Position numbers and translations under genes: made by a program. This document shows, one piece after another, positions 31,939-43,900 of a stretch of DNA of 60,000 nt (its first letter is position 1; each line of letters begins with the position of its first letter). The DNA is from Branchiostoma floridae (Eukaryota; Chordata; Leptocardii; Amphioxiformes; Branchiostomatidae), in contig NC_049980.1 of assembly GCF_000003815.2 (NCBI RefSeq), positions 8,111,558 through 8,171,557 on the forward strand. Reading direction: 5' to 3'. Below the pieces are notes generated by a model. The model saw nothing but the letters and a program-made list of their open reading frames with translations. It made no database searches and was not told the DNA's origin.

Positions 31939-34900
31939 GACGGAGCCAGCAGTGATGGCTAACATCATGGACCCAGACATCATGGACAGTCTGTTTGACA
32001 TGCCTGAGTACGAGGAGGAGGAGGATGACTTCCCTCCCCTCCCCCCACCCCTGCCTCCCCTGTCCCCCAGCAGGGAGGATGGGGAGGAGGGGGGGCAGGG
32101 CGACCCCACGGCTAATGGAGGTCAGTAAGGTTGTTGTGCATGATCTCTCAGGTCTCAAAATACCACCTGGTGCATATACAGGTTAGTGCAGGTAAAATTG
32201 GATCTGTGCAGGTATTTCTGATGTCTACCTGCACCTAACCTGCACCGGTCCATGTACTGGGTTTTGTACATAAATGTCCTATAACATTGGTGTAAATGGA
32301 TGATTAGCTGCAATGACTGGTACCACTTATAAAGTATAAAAGAAAAAATAGCAATGGTTCCTGTACAATTTTAGTATGATCCATACTTCCTAATAATTCA
32401 GAGTGGTGCAGGTAAGATTTGTCCGGTGCAGGTAATTTTCAATCTTACCCATCACCAGTGCAGGTATGCAGAAAAAAGTATTTCGAGCCCTGTCTCTGCA
32501 TGTGTACATACATGTTTTTCTATGCACTATCAATTGTCAGTAAGGTACACCAATGCAGCTATTTCCCAAAATGAATTTGAAGCCCCAGTCTGCTTTTTTT
32601 ACAAAATCTTATCCTGCATGTATGTGAAGTATGGAATATTATTGACTAGGAACCAAAAGAGAATTTGACTTCTACAACTTGCATTATTTTTTACAATCTG
32701 TAACAGAAAACTATGGCCTATGTGTTTTTAAATCCAATATGGCGGCAACCATAGACGACGATGAAAACATAACAGATTGTGCTGTTACAAACCTGTAAAA
32801 ACAAGTTATAGGCAGGAAACCCTGTAGATGTAGAGCTAGTATATTGTAGTACCTTACCCTGCCACTGTCTACCACAGAAGATGCAGATGACATTGGAGGG
32901 AAGATGCTGGCAGCCATGGAGGATGTGCCCATGGCAGGGAAGAAGTCACGCAGGAAGCCTCAGCCTAAACTAGATGCGAAAAGGTGAGCTGTGCCTGCAG
33001 TTAGTGGCCGCATACATTGTACAATACAAGGCTGTCCCCTGGGAAATTTTTTTGTTTTAATGGGAGAGAAATTCACCCAAAAATTGAGGCGAAAATATAT
33101 TTTTGTAAGATTGTGAATGACAGAATTAACAACTTTGGTTTCCAAACTCAAATCAAGTTAAAGTTTGGCTTTTTCTTTGCAACACCCCATCAACCATATT
33201 CATAATTATTGCCTCCACCAGAACAGGGACGGGATAGAATAAAATCTATAGTAGGAGACAATTGTTTTTATCAAAATGGCATTCCTATATCAACGGAATA
33301 CATATTCCTCAAGATCTTTTGATTATAATGCTATAGTTTTCATGTGATAGATAGTGTACCATAGCTGACTGCATACTGTTGCAGTAGGCTAGTGGTCACA
33401 GTTTACTGTAAATGCAGAAATGTTCGCGGTCGATTAATGTTCGCGGTTTTCGCGGTGACCACTTCACCGCGAACTTAAAACCACCGCAAACGTTTTTCTA
33501 TTATGGTATTAGATTGCAATCTATGGTGTTACCGCGACCTTAAATCCACCGCGAAAAGTCCTTTTCCCCGCTACCGCGAAATTAAATCCCCGCGAACTTT
33601 AATGCATTTACAGTACTTGATGTTGTATATCGTAGAGTGGACTCATTCCTCAGGTAACCGACACTCAATTGCACCACAGTCATCCCTCGGTAAGATATCT
33701 GGAGCCTCGTAATTCTAGTTAAGAATTTTTCTTCATCCCGTCAAACCGGTTTCGTAGCGTAAAATGACAGATGTTGCAAGTCCAATTGTCTCGGGCAAGT
33801 GAAAGTGCTGATCGGGCAAGCGCATGTTCTACCCAACTTGCTGGGTTGATCGGGCAAGGAAGAAGGATTTTGCCATCAAAGAGGCCAATTAAACTTCGAA
33901 ATACCTGCAAAATACTATTTGTTGGCTTTCTGTAATTATGTCTGTAAACAAAGTCCCTGCAAAAAAATTGACATTCAAATTTTGGGAAAGTGATTGGGCA
34001 AGTAAATTTTTATGTGTTTGCCTGCTAGCTGTGTTGAACTTGATGTTGTGTACAGGCTGTGTGGTGAACGCGGCATCCCGTCACTCGTTTTGTAAAATGA
34101 CAGATGTTGAACTTGATGTTGTGTACAGGCTGTGTGGTGAACGCGGCATCCCTTCCCTCGTTTTGTAAAATGACAGATGTTGAACTTGATGTTGTGTACA
34201 GGCTGTGTGGTGAACGCGGCATCCCGTCCCTCGTTTGGTAAAATGACAGATGTTGAACTTGATGTTGTGTACAGGCTGTGTGGTGAACGCGGCATCCCTT
34301 CCCTCGTTTTGTAAAATGACAGATGTTGAACTTGATGTTGTGTACAGGCTGTGTGGTGAGCGCGGCATCCCTTCCCTCGTTTTGTAAAATGACAGATGTT
34401 GAACTTGATGTTGTGTACAGGCTGTGTGGTGAGCGCGGCATCCCGTCCCTCGTTTGGTAAAATGACAGATGTTGAACTTGATGTTGTGTACAGGCTGTGT
34501 GGTGAACGCGGGATCCCGTCACTCGTTTTGTAAAATGACAGATGTTGAACTTGATGTTGTGTACAGGCTGTGTGGTGAGCGCGGCATCCCGTCCCTCGTT
34601 TGGTAAAATGACAGATGTTGAACTTGATGTTGTGTACAGGCTGTGTGGTGAACGCGGCATCCCGTCACTCGTTTTGTAAAATGACAGATGTCGAACTTGA
34701 TGTTGTGTACAGGCTGTGTGGTGAACGCGGCATCCCGCCCCTCGTTTTGTATTATGACAGATGTTGAACTTGATGTTGTGTACAGGCTGTGTGGTGAACG
34801 CGGCATCCCCGTCACTCGTTTTGTATTATGACAGAATGTTGAACTTGATGTTGTGTACAGGCTGTGTGGTGAACGCGGCATCCCGTCCCTCGTTTTGTAT

Positions 34901-37900
34901 AATGACAGATGTTGAACTTGATGTTGTGTACAGGCTGTGTGGTGACGTTTTGTAAAATGACAGATATTGAACTTGATGTTGTGTACAGGCTGTGTGGTGA
35001 ACTAGGCATCCCGCCCCTCGTTTTGTATAATGACAGATGTTGAACTTGATGTTGTGTACAGGCTGTGTGGTGAACGCGGCATCCTGTCCCTCGTTTTGTA
35101 AAATGACAGATGTTGAACTTGATGTTGTGTACAGGCTGTGTGGTGACGTTTTGTAAAATGACAGAAGTTGAACTTGATGTTGTGTACAGGCTGTGTGGTG
35201 AACGCGGCATCCCGTCCCTCGTTTTGTAAAATGACAGATGTTGAACTTGATGTTGTGTCCAGGCTGTGTGGTGAGCGCGGCATCCCGTCCCTGCCCAAAC
35301 ACTTTGACAAGGTGAAGTTTGCAGGGAAGGGCCATGAGAAGGAGGACCTGAAGCTGCTGATGCGCACCATGGAGCACTGGGCTCACAGGCTATTCCCAAA
35401 ACTCACCTTCGATGATGTCATCGAGAAGGTGGAACAACTGGGGCAGAAAAAACCTGTACAGGTATGACATGAGCGGTGAGCGTTGTAGCTTGGTGAGCGT
35501 TGTAGACGGAAAATTGGAGTGATTTGCACAGAAAACTACCATGTATTAGAGCGCATTACAATTGTACAGCAGTTGTACTTTTCAACTCAGAGAAACTAGT
35601 CTATTTTGAACATGGCAAAAAATATATCAATTTGATAGCAATTATCAATTTGATAGCATGTGGGAAAGTAGTGACATTAAAAGTAGGTCCATGAATATGC
35701 TATGAAAGTAACCAAATAATACTGTAACAGTAATATCTGCTTGAAGCAGTACTATATGTAGTACTGCAGATAGCGTGAGGATTTGGTACTCTTCCATCCA
35801 CACTTGCTGCAGCAACTACATTTGTTGCCATTGATTTCTTTTGATATTAGTCATTTTACTTCGTGTTCCCTTATATCACGAATCACCTTGAAGCCTGTGT
35901 TTTTCCCAGTGATATTTATGAATAGTTTTGGGAGACTCGTTATGACATTACAATGTGGGCCGACTGGAATTTCATTTCAATACAGGGTTGCCATTAAGAG
36001 CAACTGCAGCGTAAATCCGGGATAGTAATATTAATTAAGCCTTTCGGCAAGCTAAAGGTTATGAAAGGCTCTCCTTGTCTGAATATATCAAAACAAATGG
36101 TGTAGGCTTAGTCGAACAAGAGTGATTGTAATTTGTTGTTCCCAAATGTGTGTAACGCAGGATCATTGACATTTGCTTTTAGTGTTAGGCACTGTTCTGT
36201 ATGAAACATCAGCACAGAGTCTACCTATTCAAGTGTAATAGGCTCTGTGTGGAATTGAATTATTATTTCCATATTGTGCAGTGACACGTTACAGTTTAAT
36301 TGGCGCAGATGTGTTGCGGAAATGTGTAATGACAAGCTGCATGATTAGGCAGGCACTGCGTGTTGTGAAGGCTATAAGATTTCTCAGGGAAAGGAGTGCT
36401 GACTGTGGAGTATTGCATGCTCTGCATACAGAAGGGCTCTCATGCTGATATTGGGCTTTAATGGATACAAGCAAAATAGACAAATCATATTCAATAGCAA
36501 ATTTATCGTCTGAGATGCCTGTGGATGATTAGTTGATTGAATCTGTTGGACCAGTACAAATTTTCACATCAATGATTGGATAGGGTTAATCTTATTAAGG
36601 CATAGGAAAAAATGTTGTGTTTCCTGTTTCCCTACCTACCCTAGAAAAACCCTGTTGACCCTAGTCTTTTTTGGGATGGGCAGTAGAGTCACATAGCTAA
36701 GTTAGAAGTTTTATTCTGCCAGCTTTCCATTGAAGTAAAACACCACTTGTCCTATGTAATGAAGGATAAGTGCATCAAGTGTCCTCATGCATTTCAGTTT
36801 TCATTATACAACTGTATTGTGTGTATCTGGAGTTTGGGCCAGCCTAAAAAAATCATGAGGAAAAAAAGATAATCCCTAACTACCAACCCTACTTTTTTTC
36901 AAAACTAAAACAGGAAACATTTCCCCCTACTAGTAGGCCTAACTTAAATGGTGTCATGAATAGAGCTTCTACCAATTAGCAGATTTTTCATACTGTGTTT
37001 AGTGTGTTATATTATTATATTCTTTTCCTCAGCCACTGATAAATAATTGTGTGTCTCGATATGTGAAGGGTAAAACAGAACCATTAAGGTCTCATTGATG
37101 TATTACTCCGCTAGTGGGGACCCTAAAAGAGATCCGAGCCAAAAATGAACGGCTGCATGGACGCATGTTTTTAGCGGTGAGAAATTCCCTTTTAGCCAGC
37201 GGAACTGATCTCAAAAGTTAGATTGGTGAAAGCTTATTTGTAACTGAAGAAATTAGCAGGTAAAGTTTTGCAGCCGCGCGTTAGGTCGGAGGTACACAGT
37301 CGTGGGTTCTGAGTGGTGCGGTTGTACAATAGCAGCGAAAAAGTGCCTTTTGTGGGGATTGACTAATCGTAGTTTGTAATTGCTATAAAAAAAGTTCCTA
37401 CGTATAGTTTACATTGGCAATTTTTTCCCACGATATAGGGTAAATGTGCTCGACATAGAATGAAAAATCTGCTGAAATTTCACGTAGCTTCATTATGAAC
37501 GCGCCCATTTAAACCACGAATTATTACATAGAAGTCTATGGGAAGAAGAAACTCATCAATGAGACCTCAAAGATGTAAAATGTAGCATTTGTTTGGTGTG
37601 AACCTTAAAATTACAGATGTTTTATCTTTCTAGGTGTGTATGGAGAAGCTTCGGATGGGCATGCCTCTCCTGGATGAGGACTTTGTCAGAAGAGGAGGTA
37701 ACATAGATAGATCACTTGTCTAAATTTTATTTCACCGACTGGTGCAGTAATGTCCCCTAGTGGTGATGTTAAGTATGGCAGCTTTGTTGTTTTACTGATA
37801 TCCAGCCTTAGGGGAGATTGGAATCATTCTGGCTTGGGAGATGGAAATGAGCTCTTCTGTATCAAGTAACTAACTTAAATTGGCATATGCAAATCTTGCT

Positions 37901-39738
37901 GATTTACATATTGGTGACATTTGCATGCGACCATATTGGGTTAGTGACTCAATGTTCTCAAACAGTATTTGCAGTTAGCTGTGTTGCATTGTTTTGTTTT
38001 TTGGAATTGTTGCTTTTGGCCTTGTTTTTTCTGCCAGTTTCTTTGTATGAAATAGAGTATAATGTTACTAAGTTGTCAAATGATTCAGTCTATTTTCTAA
38101 AATAATTTCATCTTATCTGAATTTCTGGTAAAATCAAAGATTGTCCTGGTACAATTCTGGATTCTCCTCTATTACTAAATGTTTGAAAATGTCAAGCGAA
38201 ATGAGCTATAGTATAGAATAAGTTGCTATTTTAAACTATAGAGAAGTATTGTTAACCTTTAATTGTCAGAAAAAATGCTAGATATGAAGCGTAAGATATG
38301 ATGATTTATTGTTAGAAAAATGATAAATCCTTTGTTGCATTGTTCGAAACTTTGAAGCCACTCCTGGCAGATTCAAAGAATGTCCTGGTATAATTCTAAT
38401 CTCCCCTAGGGGAATTCTGGATTCTCCTAGGAGAGATTGGAATCCAAGTAGAACTCCAGAGGAATTCCAATCTCCCCTAGGAGAATTCCACATTCCCCTT
38501 GGAGAGATTAGAATTTCGATCTCCCCTAGGGGGATTCCGATCTCCCCTGTAAATATACATGATAAACTTGATGACACTGTGCTCCTTTGTTTCCAGATGA
38601 TGAGGACCAGGCTGATGAGGCTGGTGCAGGTGCAGGTGCAGGTGCAGGTGCAGGTGCAGGTGCAGGCAGTGATCAAGACACAGACTCCGGTGCCCAGCCA
38701 GCCTCCCAGCCGGGCCCCAGCCAGCCCACCGGTCTGACCGCAGAGCAGCGGGAAAAGATGGAGCACAACAGACGTCTGGCAGAGGAGCGAAGAAAAGCAC
38801 GGCTCCAGGCTCTACAGCAGGGCCAAGAAGATGGTAAGAAAATTTTAACAAACTGAAGATAGGATCCATGTTTGATTCAACATGTTTAATAGAGTATGAA
38901 TTTGAATGCATGATTGTAATATGTTTGATAATTTCATGAAATGCAATACAGTGACACGGCCAACCTTTGGGAACAATGAGTGCTAACCGGATAGTGAGTG
39001 TGTGTGAGTGAGACTTAGATAGTCCTGGCACATGACATGTTGTAAGAAAAAAAAATTATCCTGATTTAAGATATTGACAAATGTCAATATTGTTAAACCA
39101 AAAATGATTTGAAGGGACAAATCAAAAGCATGTCAACAGGCCTTTAGATCAGGAAATTAGATCAAAGTGTTTTTTATGGAAAGCTATATTTTCATACCAA
39201 TGAACTGCTAAAGTTCACTTCATATTTATTACACCTTGTCAAGATTTAGGAATACATTTGTCATGTGGTGTTTGCCCAGCTAAATCTTGTTCAATTTTCA
39301 GCTGTCCCAGGACCAAGCAGTGCTCCTGACCATGACAGCTCCACCATGGACACCTCACTCACCTCTGAAGAAGACCTTAGCTCTAACAAAGTGCCCGATG
39401 ACCTTGATCAGGACATACAAAAGCCTGCAGAAAACATGAAGCAAGATGGTTCTGACACCTCACCAATCACACCAGCCTCCTCTCAGCCTGCACCAGGGGA
39501 GACTAGTGAAGAAGCTATTTTACATGTATCCCACAATGCACCAGACACCAATGGTGCTCCAGAGCCGGATGATTCAAATGAAGGAAGCGGTTCTGGTTTG
39601 GAGGGCAAGCTTAAGTGCCAGAGCAAACCGTCCGATGAAAACCTACAAACTGTAGTTGAAAACAACACTGATGAACAGGAACCAGTACAAGCTAATGGGT
39701 CCAAGGAACAGGCATGTTCTCATGATGAAAATGTGTAA
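31939..39738 (+). CDS. TIPIN: TIMELESS-interacting protein (TIPIN), complete coding sequence
   Basis: Partner of TIMELESS in the replication fork protection complex; supports S-phase checkpoint signalling. The exon opens at an acceptor (31938/31939) and the ATG is at 31955. Coding exons: 31955-32120, 32878-32983, 35263-35461, 37634-37697, 38597-38833 and 39302-39738. All phases match, giving 402 residues (human 301). The N-terminus is acidic and proline-rich ([18 protein letters not shown]). The Swi3 domain spans about residues 85-180: [54 protein letters not shown] and [11 protein letters not shown]. An eight-fold Ala-Gly repeat lies in exon 5, followed by the conserved [19 protein letters not shown]. 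The C-terminal 145 residues are low-complexity and acidic. Intron 2 contains the 73 bp splice-junction array described separately. Confidence 0.94.
32149..32492. mobile_element. hAT-like MITE in TIPIN intron 1, 5 bp target duplication
   Basis: Ends caggtctcaaaatac and gtatttcgagccctg are inverted; tctct is duplicated on both sides (32144-32148 and 32493-32497). It lies 28 bp after a TIPIN donor. The interior repeats gtgcaggta, and one copy (gtgcaggtaaga near 32405) is a near-perfect 5' splice consensus. Confidence 0.68.
33404..33615. mobile_element. Palindromic MITE, TACTGTAAATGCA termini
   Basis: Starts tactgtaaatgcag and ends tgcatttacagta, a 13 bp inverted pair with TA ends, 212 bp. The interior alternates ttcgcggt and accgcgaa. 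Lies in TIPIN intron 2, upstream of the junction array. Confidence 0.75.
34033..35292 (+). repeat. 18-copy, 73 bp tandem array of a TIPIN intron/exon junction
   Basis: Each unit contains acagatgttgaacttgatg, ttgtgtacag (acceptor), the exon-start bases gctgtgtggtga onward to cgtccctcg, and then a donor-like GTAAAA, GTATAA or GTATTA. Measured unit starts (gatgttg) are 34103, 34176, 34249, 34322, 34395, 34468, 34541, 34614, 34687 and 34760, an exact 73 bp period. The period then varies: two units of 74 (1 bp insertions) and two of 55 (18 bp deletions). The last copy is the real exon; its acceptor reads gtgtccag instead of gtgtacag, and its sequence leaves the repeat after the ninth codon. Confidence 0.97.
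37087..37567. mobile_element. Inverted-repeat element in TIPIN intron 3
   Basis: aggtctcattgatg at 37087 is exactly inverted at the right end (catcaatgagacct, ending 37567), enclosing about 480 bp. The target duplication is not clear. The interior is non-coding. Confidence 0.55.
38375..38550. repeat. Array of palindromes around TCCCCTAGGGGA in TIPIN intron 4
   Basis: At least seven half or full copies of aatctcccctaggggaattc-like palindromes alternate with gattctcctaggagagattg. One isolated half-copy is at about 37810. Confidence 0.75.
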
Positions 39739-40939
39739 TTGGCCATGTCCCCTTTTATGTAAAGATAGCTTTAAATATGTTATTGCCATAGCAGGAAATC
39801 TCACCATAGCTGTCTTTTCCTCTTGTTTTGCCAGAGATTTTACGGGGAATGAGTCCGATTGTTGAAGCAAGGATGGTGAAGAGCAAGGCTGTCTTCATTT
39901 ATTAATTATTTTCCATCCTGCTCATTGTTAGAAATCTATGAAAACTGCCAGTTTAAGCTTACAGAAATACATTTTTATCAGTTTCACATCATGAATGATG
40001 AAGGTATATGTGAGAGGAGGCCTTCTAAAGCTTGCTATACCTGTCAGTTAGTATGTTCCAGATTGAAATATGACAGCAGAGGGTGTTTTTGTCATATTGT
40101 ACATAAATAATTGTGTGCATGTGTACTATTATCAGTACCCATTAGGAAGTTGCTGAGACCATTGCATTGCAGCTACCACCCTAACTTGTCTCTTAACTTG
40201 TGGCCAAAATGTTTCCCATCACAGCTTCTGGTATTATATGTAGATTTGTAAGAAAGCAAAGTATTTTGCATAGAGAAATTCCCTTTCTTGTCCCTTGAAG
40301 TAATAGCAGAGATCCCCATTTAATTTAGACTGTCATTACCATCTGAGGGAATGCATATATGGTCCATTTTTTCAGGACCTTGATGTAAAATTCTGTGAGG
40401 GTTTCCTTAGTTGTAAATACGTGCTACACTGTTTCCAAAAGCTTTTCTGTTGAATGTTGTTGGGCAATATTTCCATTCTTGCCTTTTTAATATCCAGACG
40501 TTTTAGGTCTTGAAATGATACTAAGAGTCTATTTGTAACTTGGCTTACATACATGTACAGGAATGTCAGGAAAGCTATGGAAACAGCCAGCACATGACGA
40601 GTCGGAAATCAAACATTGACCAAGACGGAATTAAAGCTGTTGAACAATATTATTGCAGTTGTGTACCTGTATCTATGTATGGGAGAGTCTCTTGACACTA
40701 CAAATACCGCTGGTAGATTTTTCAGATAAGCAAAATTTATTCAGTTGAATCATTGCAGTTTTTAAATACATGAATGTGCAGTCACAAGACTTTAGTCGAC
40801 AAATGTTAAATCTCTATACATCCTTGGATTCTCTCTACATAGGAAAAGAGTAGACCATAAAACTGTAAAAAGTGTTCACCATGCATGCACCAGATTTAAA
40901 TGGATTCTTTTACATAATATTCAGCAGGATCTACATATG
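39739..40939. other. Tail-to-tail TIPIN and DIS3L 3' UTRs
   Basis: No coding exon. Plus-strand ATTAAA at 40630-40635 is a possible TIPIN signal, and minus-strand AATAAA (plus tttatt, 40736-40741) is the likely DIS3L signal. The two transcripts would end within roughly 100 bp of each other or overlap slightly. Confidence 0.5.
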
Positions 40940-43900
40940 TCACGCTTCAGCCAGGCTCATTTCTCGGAACACTTCCATCAGACCGTACAGTGTGTCACAT
41001 GACCTGGACTGTCCGTATTCACACAGCAGCTCGGGGAACTCGCTCCCCATGGCCGCAGTCATGTCGTGGGGACCGTGCGAGGTGGATGTGTCGGCAGAAC
41101 TGCTCTTAACTTCCTGTGTTTGAAACAAAAGCAAAGCTACTCCTCGTGAATGCATATTGGTAAACTGGAAATGAAAGTGATAAGTAAAGGCATATAATAC
41201 AGTAAGATAATATGCTATCAAGTAGGGGTGGGTACCGGTACAGTGTACCGCTACAAAACCGTTTTTTCTTGTTGATTCGTGTTGTTTTTCTTGTTGGACC
41301 AGTCAAGAAAAACCGAACCTGAATAAATCTGGTGGACCAGATGTTGGACCTATTAGAAAATGAACGGATTATATGATAATGTATTCACACATTTTGGAGC
41401 TTACCAATCGAGGAAAATAACGAGCGAAGTAGAATAGAGTCTACCAAGTATTACAGTTTAACCTTGTAGGATTTTAAAATGCCAGTGAGAGTCGAATACT
41501 CCACAAAACAGATTTCTTTGTTGCAAAATGGACCATTGTTTTGAGTATCATCCATTCACAAGTTCTCACATACTGAATCAGGTCCAAACCTGGACCTGAT
41601 CCTCTGAACCTGAACCGGACCTGAATTTTCTGTATAAACCCCTATATACTATCAAGATTAATTTGTTCCTGTAATTTTAACATTGAACATTTAGAGAATG
41701 TAATAGCACTTGCCTTTACAACATCAGTTCTTGCTGGTGCTGAACTTTCACCCTTGACCCTCTCAAGGTCAGGTTTGTAGGGTTTGGCTGCCACCAAGCT
41801 GAAGGTCAAGGTTTGTGGATGGGCTCGTGACTTCTGTAGGGACAACCTCACCTGGAAAAAACATCAGGAATGATTTCTCTCTGGCTAGTCAAAAGATTTA
41901 CTCAATATTCTCACCTATTATCAACCAGAAGTTGCTGGGCCTTACATAATCTCAACTGTTATTCTTTCAAACTGCTATCATTTTTGTTTTTGAGCTTGAA
42001 TCACACAGAACTTGCTAACTGCGCCAAACATGTAAAAGAAACAATACTTACAGTAAGATGTTGGAAGAGTCTGAATGTTGCCGACCCCTTGGTTGACTGT
42101 ACTACAACTTCAAACTGCTTTCTGGTAAGTGTGCCTGGAAAAGAAGTTCACTGACATAAACTGGTGTTCATCAGCACATAGTAATTCAAATTAGAAGGCT
42201 ACAGTGAATCAATGATTAAGAAAGTTAATGTAGTAGGAGTAAATCAGTTGCCATGATATATTCCTTACCCGATGTATGTGACACTGTCCCATCCTTCTCT
42301 ACACACACCACCAGACCATCTTTGTCCTTCAAATACAAAGGGCCCTTCACTCCATACCTGGATGGGGGAAATGTGCCATAGTTGTGTAACACAGTCTTGG
42401 TAAAAATCATTGAAATTCAAATTGAATGGCTGAAGATGAGACCTATTAGATATGAAATTCTGTAACTCACTTTGGTACAAAGAGGAGCACCCCGTTGGTC
42501 CTTAGAGAGAAGATGACAGCATCTGCTATGCAGCACTCATCCTCTGGGTCTTTGTCCTTAAAGTACAAGGCTTGGAACAGCTCTGTGGATGCTCTCTGGG
42601 CATGTTGGGCGGCCTGCAAGAAGACTCCAGTTAGGTGAACAGCACAACATACAATGTACATGGTATAGATGTGTAATCCTGGGGTTCGCAGTAAGAGAAA
42701 TAACATGCATCCGCACTAGCAATACAAAGTGTTCCTGTAACACTAACAGCTTTAACTGAGAAACCTATCAATGATAAAGGGGATATCTCACTGGACAGTG
42801 GTATGTTGCCATCATTGCTGCATTCTTAACTGAATTTGTGTTACTCTTGACTTCATAATGGGAATATCACACAAGGGAATTAGGCCCAGATTTCAAGAGT
42901 TCTTAAATACTGAGTAGGTATAGACATTACACAAAGTTATAGGGAGGAGGCTTGTAAGGATATCTCTAGTTTTCTTTCATATTGTCAAATATGACTTTAA
43001 AAAAATATGACTTAAAAAAATACAATAAAACACACGTCTAACTAATGCACTAAAAGATTCAAATATGTGGAGCGCTCTGTCAAATCACTTGGTCGCAGTG
43101 ATGCCACCCACCCACTACATCAATGAGATACCCCTTAAGAATGATATCTAGCAACACATGTACAACAAGTAACGTCTTTATCCTTCACTTCATGGTCAAG
43201 TATATTCACAAACCCACCCTGTTGCGGTTGTTGATGTGCTGACTGAGCTCCTCTAACTCCTGGTTCTTGATGACCCCAGCTGACCTCTCATCCTCCACAC
43301 CTATGGCAGCCAGCAGCAGTCTGTGCACCTGGTGAGTGGGAAGTAAAGGTTAATGACCCGCCCTGAGGTGTACTAGTATACGGTGCCATAATTCGTATGG
43401 AACATTTGCTCACTTTGGAGTCACAGTTTTTGTTCGCTGATGCTCAGACAGTATAGAATAGACAGCAAGACAAAGGTTTTCATAAAAAAATCAGACAATT
43501 TTTTTAAAATGAATGCCATGTTAATGCACTGTGAAACTACAAAAATATACGTATACTCACAATGACATCTGCATATCTTCTGATGGGGGAAGTGAAGTGT
43601 GTGTACTGATCAAGAGCCAAGCCTAGATGTGAAAGAGAGAGAGGAATAGATTGAATTCATTGGTTAAGTTAATAGTTGACTAGTTTGTCATTTAACGACT
43701 GCCTGTCTCGTCAAAGTTATTAAGGCATAAAATAACATTTCTGGTATTTTTATACACCACGTGTATCAGCAGTTTTGTGTGGGGCGTGTTTTAAACTGTT
43801 GTGATGAATTGTTTTGTACACTCACCATAGTGGAAGTACTGATCCCTGGGCAAAGATCCAGTAGAGAAGTACTGGGCATTGGACATGGCCTGGGTCGCAA

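Noticed and set aside
34033-35292. Regularly spaced repeats reminiscent of a CRISPR array
   Set aside because: Units are contiguous, with no unique spacers, and contain a eukaryotic exon boundary in an animal gene.
34025-35399. Long minus-strand open frames (up to 211 codons) rich in [15 protein letters not shown]
   Set aside because: They are created by translating the 73 bp repeat in antisense; the unit is not a multiple of three, so all frames show rotating versions of the same text. No start context or homology.
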